Origin: Elstera cyanobacteriorum
GTDB lineage: Bacteria; Pseudomonadota; Alphaproteobacteria; Elsterales; Elsteraceae
Assembly (NCBI RefSeq): GCF_002251735.1
Contig: NZ_NOXS01000030.1
Location: 124,001 to 188,000, forward strand
DNA: 64,000 nucleotides
Direction: 5' to 3'
The notes beneath the pieces are model-generated. The model was not told the DNA's origin and ran no database searches. It saw only the letters and a program-made list of their open reading frames with translations. Positions 57,519 through 64,000 of this stretch are shown here, one piece after another. The translations under genes and the position numbers were made by a program. How positions within the stretch are numbered: position 1 is the stretch's first letter; every line of letters starts with the position of its first letter.

Positions 57519-57575
57519 GGCGATTTTGCGGCAGCAGGCTTGCCACGCCACCGCGTGCCTTGCCGCAAAATCGCC
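57519..57575. repeat. Long perfect inverted repeat between two genes
   Basis: GGCGATTTTGCGGCA (57519-57533) and its exact complement TGCCGCAAAATCGCC (57561-57575) form 15-base arms, with an inner AGGC/GCCT (57536-57539 and 57557-57560). It fills the 140-base gap after the 513-residue gene on the minus strand. It may be its terminator or a REP-like element; I did not find a second copy by eye. Confidence 0.6.
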
Positions 57576-57588
57576 CGAACGCCGACGC

Positions 57589-59130
57589 TCAGGCTCGGGC
57601 CGCAGTAGCCTGAGCGTTCTGCATTGCCAGCACCACGGTCGGCACCCGTGCTAGATCGAACGTCGGTTTCGCCGCCTTGGCGCCACCAGTCCGTTGGATC
57701 ACATCCTCGGCCTTTTTGATCGCCTCGGCCAGGAACTCGATGATGCGACGGTCCACAGCTTTGATCTGCGCCATCCACTGCTGGGCATCCTCGATGGTCA
57801 TGCGCTTGGCCTTGACCTCGATGGACAGTTTTTGGAACGCCGCCTGCTGCGACAGAAGATCGGCCACTGTCAGATTGAAGCGGTTCGGGATGCGGCACAG
57901 GATGGCGTGCACATCGACCAGCGATAGCCCGTAGAATAGCTTGCGCAAACAATCGGCCCTGTTCATCAGCACAGCTTGATGGAACGCCAAATTTCCGCGA
58001 GCATCCTGCTGTAATAGCAAAGATAACGCCGGATTTGCGGGCGAGGGCGAGGTTTTATCCATCACCAGAAGTTCGCGCTCGGTTTCCCCTTTAGCGTTCT
58101 GCTTGGTCACAACAACGGGTTCGTTCACCAGCAGCCGCAGCAAGGACGAAATATAGCTGGGCCGATCCGCGATCACCGCCTTCATCAAGACGCCCTGGAA
58201 AATCCGGTTGCGGCGCCCGATCCGACGATACAGATAAGCCTGGGCCTGGGCCTTAGCGAGCTGATTGTCGCCCTTGGCCATCGCCTTACAGACCTGATCG
58301 GACAGCGAATAGAGGAACTCCAACGCCTTTTCGAAAACTTCCTTATGTTCGGTTTCGATCATCTTCATCAAAACCGTCTCGGACCGCTTACCGCCGGCAT
58401 ACTCGAACAGCGCCCGGCCAATCGCCAGCCGGTCCGGCATTTCCGACTTCGGGTGCGATGCGAAATAAACCATATTGCTGGCAAGGCGCGCGTCATTATC
58501 GGCAAGGTCAGAGAAGAAAATCCCGGCCATGATTTCGGCCTTGATCTGCTCGCTTTCCGTCACATGCTTCGGGAAGGACGCTTCGATTTCTTCGATGGTC
58601 AGTTGCTTTGCGAGCAACATAGAATTGACGGACGGCCAGCGCGGCGTCGGCACCAAAAGGCGCGCCAGCGGGCTTTCATCGGCGTCATTCTTCCGGCAAT
58701 AGTCGATTTCGAGCTGAACGAGAAGCTGGGCGATCGCCAGCGAGTCATCGTCTTCGCTCTCCTTCAGATTATCGGCCAGATAGTGCCAAATATCGTTACC
58801 CTCGGCATCGATATGGTTGAGGTATCCAGCAATCCGTTCGGCATCGGTGCTTTCGGCGTAAAAAGCGCACATCCGGGCAATCGGCAGCGCCATATCGATA
58901 TCGCCATTGGCAAGGCAGAACTGAAGGTAGTTTTCGCCCTTGACGCCGCGATTGCCGAAAAACATGGCCTGGGCGTCGTCTAGACGAATCCACTGCTGCA
59001 AAAACGCCGAAATATCGCCCGTGCGCCGGGCAAACCGCGTGCGGATATCCTGATCGAGCTTCGCCATCTCGGGATTCGGGGTCCGCGAGAGCGCCTTTCG
59101 TGCCGCATTACTGTCCTGACCGTCACTCAT
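57589..59130 (-). CDS. Unrecognised 513-residue helical protein
   Basis: A 513-residue protein with no signal peptide or membrane span. It is mostly alpha-helical, with repeated short helix pairs (ADNLKESEDDDSLAIAQLLV, EIEASFPKHVTESEQIKAE) and a segment like an ankyrin turn (QQDARGNLAFHQAVLMNRAD). The start ATG at 59130 is followed by MSDGQDSNAARKALSR. Coding use is like the surroundings. I cannot name a family; a helical-repeat scaffold protein is the best guess. The gene stands alone, with 140 and 161 bases of non-coding DNA on either side. Confidence 0.75.
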   Translation of the reverse strand: MSDGQDSNAARKALSRTPNPEMAKLDQDIRTRFARRTGDISAFLQQWIRLDDAQAMFFGNRGVKGENYLQFCLANGDIDMALPIARMCAFYAESTDAERIAGYLNHIDAEGNDIWHYLADNLKESEDDDSLAIAQLLVQLEIDYCRKNDADESPLARLLVPTPRWPSVNSMLLAKQLTIEEIEASFPKHVTESEQIKAEIMAGIFFSDLADNDARLASNMVYFASHPKSEMPDRLAIGRALFEYAGGKRSETVLMKMIETEHKEVFEKALEFLYSLSDQVCKAMAKGDNQLAKAQAQAYLYRRIGRRNRIFQGVLMKAVIADRPSYISSLLRLLVNEPVVVTKQNAKGETERELLVMDKTSPSPANPALSLLLQQDARGNLAFHQAVLMNRADCLRKLFYGLSLVDVHAILCRIPNRFNLTVADLLSQQAAFQKLSIEVKAKRMTIEDAQQWMAQIKAVDRRIIEFLAEAIKKAEDVIQRTGGAKAAKPTFDLARVPTVVLAMQNAQATAARA

Positions 59131-59291
59131 ACCGGCCTACGCCCTTTCTGGTTTCGGCACCACCACCCGAGGAGGCGGCAGCTTTTTATCGACCCGACTT
59201 TTCCGGGCTTTAAACTTAATTCAATCTTAATACCGGATGTATGACGAGAGTCAAAGGCCTTTGGTCGGTATACGTATGAACGTAACAGAGA

Positions 59292-59942
59292 TTACGCCTC
59301 CTCTGACCCAACAACACAATGAAAAGCTGCAATTTCTTTGCGAAGTGTTTCTAAAAAACAATCAGGGTTGTGCTGGTGCAAAATGACGCGGTCCTCTTTA
59401 AATTCCACGAATTCCTTAACGAGCACAACCGCATTCTGCTTGACGAGAACAACCGCCGACTCGCGCTTCGGCGGACGGTGCGGATTGACGAAAAGCAGCA
59501 TCCCGGGCCGGAACCGCGGCACCATACTGTCGCCGACAACATAGAGGGCATAGGCATCTCGAACCTGCGATAAACAGGGGGGGCGGTGTGTGTAATCGAT
59601 CGGGCCGTCCTCTAGAAACATCTCCTGATCGACCCCGCCGCGCGCGGCGCCGCGTACTGGAATAAGATCTGACGCAAGCCCCCCTTGAGGCAATGCGCGT
59701 GGCGTCCGTATGGGCGTAACATGGGGCGGAGTCATTGGGGCAAGGGCTTCGGGGGCTTCCGGCAGAAGGTCGCGCGGCTCCACCCCCAGTGGCCCAGCCA
59801 GCCGAACCATCCAGTCGAGCGTTAACCGCCGCTCCCCGCGCTCTAGGCGCAAAATCTGCTGATGCGACGTCCCCGCCGCCGCCGCCAATTGTTCCAGCGT
59901 CAAGCCGCGCAGCCCGCGCCAATGGCGTAAACGGTTTTCCAT
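59292..59942 (-). CDS. XRE/S24-type transcriptional repressor (LexA/CI-like)
   Basis: A 216-residue protein: N-terminal XRE helix-turn-helix (GLTLEQLAAAAGTSHQQILR, about residues 13-32), a linker, and a C-terminal S24 peptidase fold with Ser139 (YVVGDSMVPRFRPGM) and Lys176 (NAVVLVKEF), spaced 37 residues as in LexA. The classical Ala-Gly cleavage site in the linker is not obvious; VRGAARGG lies near it. It could act as a phage-like or SOS-type repressor, or be uncleaved. It is divergent from a small plus-strand gene. Confidence 0.85.
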   Translation of the reverse strand: MENRLRHWRGLRGLTLEQLAAAAGTSHQQILRLERGERRLTLDWMVRLAGPLGVEPRDLLPEAPEALAPMTPPHVTPIRTPRALPQGGLASDLIPVRGAARGGVDQEMFLEDGPIDYTHRPPCLSQVRDAYALYVVGDSMVPRFRPGMLLFVNPHRPPKRESAVVLVKQNAVVLVKEFVEFKEDRVILHQHNPDCFLETLRKEIAAFHCVVGSEEA

Positions 59943-59965
59943 CGCGCGAGCCTAGCATATCGCTG

Positions 59966-60018
59966 TTTTGGTGCAAAGCCCCGAATCCGATTGACGAGGA
60001 TTTCACCAAAATGGTACA
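59966..60018. promoter_or_regulatory. Divergent repressor operators and promoter
   Basis: TTTTGGTG (59966-59973) and its complement CACCAAAA (60004-60011) lie 30 bases apart, and the second is part of a palindrome ACCA-aaa-TGGT (60005-60015). A -35-like TTGACG (59991-59996) with GGTACA (60013-60018) 17 bases on makes a plus-strand promoter overlapped by the second site. This is the layout of a CI-type operator pair controlling both genes; binding is inferred. Confidence 0.5.
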
Positions 60019-60073
60019 CACGAAGAACAAGAACAAATCATGAAATTGCGACTAAAGGACGCAACGGCACACC

Positions 60074-60562
60074 ATGAGCATCTCCACCCGGGGGCTTCGC
60101 AGCTCCACCCGCAGCAAAACTCTGATCGGGCGGTTGCGCGCCCTGCCCGCCGAAACCGGTCCCCTATCGGCGCCGCGCCCGTCCGAAGCGCCGCGCCCAC
60201 GCCCGCCCCGGGGGGAGGCCTCTGCCCTGCCGCTGCCGCCTGATCTGCACGCTGCTGCCGAACGGCTGGCAGAGCTTTTCGCCGCCGCCGCTTTCGAAAC
60301 CTGGGCGCAGGGGGGGCCGACCAGTGCGGGGGCCTGCGATCCGCTTGACCCGACCCCGGAAGCCCTTGTGGCCCGCCGTCACTATCGCGCGGCGATGCGC
60401 GCCGTACCGCTGCCCTTATCGCCGCTGATTGTTCATGTCTGCTGCCTCGGGCTGCCGCTCGGCCACTGGGCGGCGACGAAAAATATCGCGCGCGCCGAGG
60501 CCGAACGGGCGCTGCGCAAGGCTTTGACCCATCTGCTCAATCACTTCTGCGCGCAGGATTAA
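60074..60562 (+). CDS. Hypothetical protein, DUF6456-like C-terminus
   Basis: A 162-residue protein, divergent from the S24 repressor. The first half is Arg/Pro-rich and low-complexity. The last 55 residues (SPLIVHVCCLGLPLGHW, then ARAEAERALRKALTHLLNHF) resemble the DUF6456 family of alphaproteobacteria, called from memory and not sure. No ribosome site is close to the ATG; AAAGGA lies 17 bases upstream. Its position makes it a likely target of the repressor. Confidence 0.55.
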   Translation: MSISTRGLRSSTRSKTLIGRLRALPAETGPLSAPRPSEAPRPRPPRGEASALPLPPDLHAAAERLAELFAAAAFETWAQGGPTSAGACDPLDPTPEALVARRHYRAAMRAVPLPLSPLIVHVCCLGLPLGHWAATKNIARAEAERALRKALTHLLNHFCAQD

Positions 60563-60640
60563 CGAAAGACCAGTTGGTTTCCCGCCGGACTTCCGCCTAT
60601 CCTGCCACTTTGACGTGTGCTGCGATGCGAAAGGTGCGAC

Positions 60641-61717
60641 ATGGGACAGGGGAATAAGAGCATCGGGCTGGCCCTTGGCGGCCTGGGTGGATCGAACGCC
60701 CATGGTGTCGGCGTCTTGCAGGCAATGCGGTCGCTGGACGTGCGCCCGGCGGCGCTGTCCTGCACCTCCGGGATGATCGAATGGACGGCGCGCTGGTTGC
60801 GGGGCGACGATTTGCGCGCCGAGCTTCAGGGCGCGATCAGCAAGGCAAAACCCTATCCCGATACCCTTCGCGGTGCCAATTGGGCGAGCATCCTTGTCGC
60901 GGGCCTGCCGGGTGTCTTTCGCACCGCCCTGCCGGAACGGCTCCAGCGCTGGATGCTGCCGTTTAACCCGCTTGATACGACCGCTTGGCTGGACCGAGCC
61001 CTTCCCGCCCAGCAATGGGTTCCCGTGCGGCCCGACGCGGTGTTTCATGAAATCGCCGATACGTTCAATCAGACGGGTGATATCGCCCTCTTCTTCAATT
61101 GTTACGACCCTGACGATGGCTGTGAAATCGTCCACACGAACCCCGCCGGGTTCAATTACCTTAAAACGCTCTGGGCTGCGCGTGGCCTAACCGCCGAAGA
61201 CGTTGGGGGTGGGCTTGAACCGGAACGGGTTGGCCCGCATGGTCCGCGCGTCGTCTATGAACCGATCACCGCCGAAGCCGTGCGCGACGCCCTTTGGCTC
61301 AACGCTTACGGGTTCGGTACCCGCGCCCATCCGCGCCAACGGATCGACGGCGCCTATGCCCGTCAGTTCATTCTGTCGGAAATGGTCGACGTCGATATTC
61401 TCTTCATCGCCCGCCCGCAGGCCTATGCTTGGTTGGGGCGCGCCCCGCAGAATTATGCCGAAATCCGCGATTTTGAAACCGAGCTCTGGTTCAATGCTGC
61501 CTATGGTCAGCAGATCAAGGCCATCGAAATGGTCAACCTGTGGATCAGAGAAGGCAAGCTGAAGGATAATGGCTATAAGGCCGTTCAACTCGAACCGATC
61601 GAGATCGAAGTTCAGCGCAGTTACTTCGATTATTTCGCCGAGGATATTACTGTGTTCGACAATGCCTATCGGATCGGCCAAAACCATATCCGGCTGGCTT
61701 TGGAGCAGACGGAATAA
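60641..61717 (+). CDS. Patatin-like protein with altered nucleophile elbow
   Basis: A 358-residue protein that starts with a patatin-like glycine loop ([18 protein letters not shown]), followed by SCTSGM (about residues 40-45) where patatins have GxSxG, and by IDGAY with Asp236. So the Ser-Asp pair may persist, but both flanking Gly of the elbow are replaced (Cys41 and Met45). The rest ([36 protein letters not shown]) I do not recognise from known patatins. It may be a divergent lipase or an inactive relative. AAAGGT precedes the ATG. Confidence 0.65.
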   Translation: MGQGNKSIGLALGGLGGSNAHGVGVLQAMRSLDVRPAALSCTSGMIEWTARWLRGDDLRAELQGAISKAKPYPDTLRGANWASILVAGLPGVFRTALPERLQRWMLPFNPLDTTAWLDRALPAQQWVPVRPDAVFHEIADTFNQTGDIALFFNCYDPDDGCEIVHTNPAGFNYLKTLWAARGLTAEDVGGGLEPERVGPHGPRVVYEPITAEAVRDALWLNAYGFGTRAHPRQRIDGAYARQFILSEMVDVDILFIARPQAYAWLGRAPQNYAEIRDFETELWFNAAYGQQIKAIEMVNLWIREGKLKDNGYKAVQLEPIEIEVQRSYFDYFAEDITVFDNAYRIGQNHIRLALEQTE

Positions 61718-61829
61718 ACCTGTCCAAACGATCAACCTATTGGGGATGTTCACGCGCAACAGTTCTAATAATTTGATTTTCTATAGTATTTTAGCGGATA
61801 CTGACGGGAAAAAGCCGCCAGGAGGTTCC

Positions 61830-63212
61830 ATGTCTCGTCCCGCGCCCCTCTCCCCACCCACGCAGGTGGATGAAACGCAGGATTTACGCTTCCGCTTTCT
61901 CGGGATCGACCCCGCAACCTGCGCCACCCTGCGCGGCTTACTGCCTATTGTACAGCCGCACCTGGAGCGGATCATCGAGGAATATTACCAAAAAATTCTC
62001 AGCGTTCCTGCCGGGCGCGCCACCTTCGGCGCCAATCCCGAAACCGCCGACCGGATCAAAAAGGGCGCGGTGGAAAGTTGGATCGCCCAGCTTCACGGTA
62101 AATTCGACGCGGCCTATTTCGAAAAAGCCCGGGGCCTTGGCCATATGTTCGCCAAGATTAAATGGGAACCGCGCTGGTTCATGGGCGGCAAAGTCTTCGT
62201 CGTCAATCGGATCGTCGAGGTGCTAACGGCGCATTTCCGCTGGCGGCGCGACGCGCTGACCGAGGCAATCATCGCCCTAAACCGGCTGGCGATGCTCGAT
62301 CTCGACGTCATGACCACGGCCTATCTGGAAGCGATGGAGGAAAAGGCCCGCGCTCGCCGCCTGCAAATCGCTGCCTCCTTCGAAGACCTCGTGCGCGGGG
62401 TTCTGACCGGGTTGCGGCAGGCCTCGCACGATCTTGAAACCTCGGCGGGGTCGATGGCCGCGCTCGCCGATCAGACCAACCATCAAGCCGTATCGGTCGC
62501 CGATGCCGTGCGGCAGGCGTCCAGCAACGTCAAGAATGTCGCCCAGGCGACCGACAAACTCCGCACGTCTATCGCAGAAATCGCCGAACGGGTGAGTGTT
62601 TCCACCGATATCGCCCATCGCGGCGCCTCAGCAGCGGAAGAAACCAGTGGCACGGTGCAGGTTCTGGCAGAAGCCGCCCAACGCATTGGCGAAGTGGTAC
62701 AACTCATCCAATCCATCGCCGCGCAGACCAATCTCCTGGCGCTCAATGCGACCATCGAGGCCGCGCGGGCTGGGGAAGCCGGCAAAGGCTTTGCCGTTGT
62801 TGCCGGGGAGGTGAAAAACCTCGCTGCCCAGACCGCCCGCGCCACCGAAGATATTACCCAGCAGATCACCGCCATTCAGTCGGCGACGGAAGAAACGGTG
62901 CGCGCCATGCGCACCATCAACGGCACGATCAGCGAACTCACCGCCATCAGCGGCACGATTGCCAGCGCGGTGCAGCAGCAGGAAAACGCTACGGCGGAAA
63001 TCGCCCAAAATTCCCAGGTCGCGGCGGCAACGACCAGCGATGTCGTGCGCGTCGTCGGTCAGGTGATCGATGCGGCGGGGGAAACCGGGCAGTCGGCCGT
63101 GCGCGTCCACGGCAACGCCCAGGTGGTCGCTCGCGACGGGTCGGCCCTCGACGGCGCCGTGCAAAATTTCATCCGCTCAATTTTGGCGGAGGAGGAGAAG
63201 GAGGCGGCCTAA
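61830..63212 (+). CDS. Globin-coupled methyl-accepting chemotaxis protein
   Basis: A soluble 460-residue aerotaxis-type receptor. The N-terminal sensor-globin domain (about residues 15-185) holds the likely proximal haem His105 in [15 protein letters not shown] and the family block [15 protein letters not shown]. The C-terminal signalling domain is canonical, with [20 protein letters not shown] at the tip. No membrane span is present. The ATG at 61830 follows GGAGG. Such proteins sense oxygen or CO and steer swimming. Confidence 0.93.
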   Translation: MSRPAPLSPPTQVDETQDLRFRFLGIDPATCATLRGLLPIVQPHLERIIEEYYQKILSVPAGRATFGANPETADRIKKGAVESWIAQLHGKFDAAYFEKARGLGHMFAKIKWEPRWFMGGKVFVVNRIVEVLTAHFRWRRDALTEAIIALNRLAMLDLDVMTTAYLEAMEEKARARRLQIAASFEDLVRGVLTGLRQASHDLETSAGSMAALADQTNHQAVSVADAVRQASSNVKNVAQATDKLRTSIAEIAERVSVSTDIAHRGASAAEETSGTVQVLAEAAQRIGEVVQLIQSIAAQTNLLALNATIEAARAGEAGKGFAVVAGEVKNLAAQTARATEDITQQITAIQSATEETVRAMRTINGTISELTAISGTIASAVQQQENATAEIAQNSQVAAATTSDVVRVVGQVIDAAGETGQSAVRVHGNAQVVARDGSALDGAVQNFIRSILAEEEKEAA

Positions 63213-63234
63213 CCGCCCCCTTCCGTCTCAGGCT

Positions 63235-64000
63235 CTAATTCACCCGTAAACCGCTGGCCGCATCGAAGACGTGCAGCGTATTGGCGGGGGTCAGCGCAAG
63301 CTGATCACCGCGCGCCACCACCTGCGCGCCGTCCAGCCGCGCCGTTAGGCTGCTGCCGTCGGCCAGGGTGGCATAGACCAGCGTATCGGCGCCCAGGGCT
63401 TCCACCAGATCGACCGTGACCGTAAAGGCGCCGCCGGGACGAACGCCGAGATGCTCCGGCCGCACGCCTAGCAGCACCTTACGCCCGGCCATCCCCGTTA
63501 GCGGTTGCGGGAGGTCGAGCGTCGGACCACACGCGAGACGCACCGCCCCCTCCGCCGTTACCTCGCCCGGCAGCAGGTTCATCGCGGGGGAACCGATGAA
63601 GCCCGCAACGAAAACCGTTTCAGGCCGCGCATAAAGATCGAGCGGCGCGCCGATCTGCTCCGCCCGCCCGTCCTTCATCACGATCAGCCGGTCGGCCATC
63701 GTCATGGCTTCGACCTGATCATGGGTGACGTAGAGCGCGGTGACACCCAAGCGCTGCTGGAGCTTCTTGATCTCGACCCGCATCTGCACGCGCAGCTTAG
63801 CGTCGAGGTTCGACAGCGGTTCATCGAACAGAAACAGCTTGGGTTCGCGCACAATCGCCCGCCCCATCGCCACGCGCTGGCGCTGCCCGCCCGAAAGCTG
63901 CTTCGGGCGACGGCTAAGATAGGGGCCGAGTTGTAGAATATCTGCCGCCTGGGCTACGCGGGTTTCGATCTCCGCCTTATCGGTGCCGCGATTCTTCAGA
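63235..64000 (-). CDS. ABC sugar/glycerol-phosphate importer ATPase, UgpC/MalK type (partial)
   Basis: The 5' end lies beyond the right edge. The visible part has the signature [15 protein letters not shown], Walker [17 protein letters not shown], the H-loop [15 protein letters not shown], and the C-terminal TOBE domain of MalK/UgpC proteins ([27 protein letters not shown]). It powers import of sugars or sn-glycerol-3-phosphate. The permease and binding-protein genes should be outside the window. It is convergent with the globin receptor gene, 22 bases away. Confidence 0.95.
   Translation of the reverse strand, partial: LKNRGTDKAEIETRVAQAADILQLGPYLSRRPKQLSGGQRQRVAMGRAIVREPKLFLFDEPLSNLDAKLRVQMRVEIKKLQQRLGVTALYVTHDQVEAMTMADRLIVMKDGRAEQIGAPLDLYARPETVFVAGFIGSPAMNLLPGEVTAEGAVRLACGPTLDLPQPLTGMAGRKVLLGVRPEHLGVRPGGAFTVTVDLVEALGADTLVYATLADGSSLTARLDGAQVVARGDQLALTPANTLHVFDAASGLRVN

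Noticed and set aside
59292-60562. Prophage or integrated element
   Set aside because: Only a repressor-like and one small gene are present; no integrase, portal, terminase, lysis or tRNA-flanking repeat was seen.

Overview
The window looks like chromosomal DNA of a high-GC alphaproteobacterium, probably in or near Rhodospirillales/Azospirillaceae. This rests on the atpHAGDC-type operon without the F0 genes beside it, the sdhCDAB order, the run of a DUF3576-type lipoprotein with leuS, lptE and holA, a cytochrome c maturation cluster ending in ccmI, a Coq7-type hydroxylase, and several chemoreceptors. Genus was not determined. It is mostly ordinary housekeeping DNA with small accessory islands between the core operons. 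I saw no prophage, transposase, integrase or CRISPR array.

Layout. 1-4485: F1 ATP synthase genes atpH-A-G-D, read leftwards and running off the left edge. 4783-9925: TetR regulator divergent from an RND efflux pair, with a clear palindromic operator between them. 10007-11283: FrnE/DsbA-like oxidoreductase and a VapBC toxin-antitoxin pair. 11336-14684: patatin phospholipase coupled to a GT39-like membrane protein, then a FecR-domain protein. 14746-20358: ccmC-D-E-F-G-H-I, almost all overlapping by 4 bases; ccmA and ccmB are not here. 20376-24534: YihY membrane protein, glutamine-amidotransferase-like hydrolase, exopolysaccharide-initiating sugar transferase, PilZ protein. 24706-26461: HxlR regulator divergent from GST, NTF2-like and tautomerase genes. 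26480-32595: holA, lptE, leuS, DUF3576-type lipoprotein, a response regulator lacking the phospho-acceptor Asp, and YggS.

32878-35424: Pro/Ala-rich hypothetical protein and a porin, each followed by a strong hairpin. 35469-38712: MATE exporter, DUF815 ATPase and a two-gene AbiEii-type nucleotidyltransferase module with a 67-residue partner. 38770-40936: purD and pdxY. 41272-44638: sdhCDAB. 44749-51023: orphan solute-binding protein, zapE, a chemoreceptor with an altered signalling tip, a membrane-anchored AraC regulator and an alpha/beta hydrolase. 51034-52331: coq7, dsbB and tRNA-Leu(CAA). 52549-57448: SnoaL-like protein, LysR regulator, a lipid-A-sugar cluster (GT2, LpxB N-terminal-domain protein, GT39) and cytochrome b561. 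57589-60562: a 513-residue unrecognised protein and an S24-type repressor divergent from a small unknown gene. 60641-64000: divergent patatin-like protein, globin-coupled chemoreceptor, and a UgpC/MalK-type ABC ATPase cut by the right edge.

Themes are respiration (ATP synthase, complex II, cytochrome c maturation, ubiquinone synthesis), cell-envelope work (LptE, lipid A glycosylation, exopolysaccharide, porin, efflux) and sensing (two chemoreceptors, PilZ, an atypical response regulator). The strongest candidates for something undescribed are the AbiEii-like pair at 37839-38712, the S24 repressor and its divergent partner at 59292-60562, the orphan 513-residue protein at 57589-59130, and the TGATG-coupled patatin/GT39 pair at 11336-13761. 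All functional calls come from reading motifs; no database search was possible.
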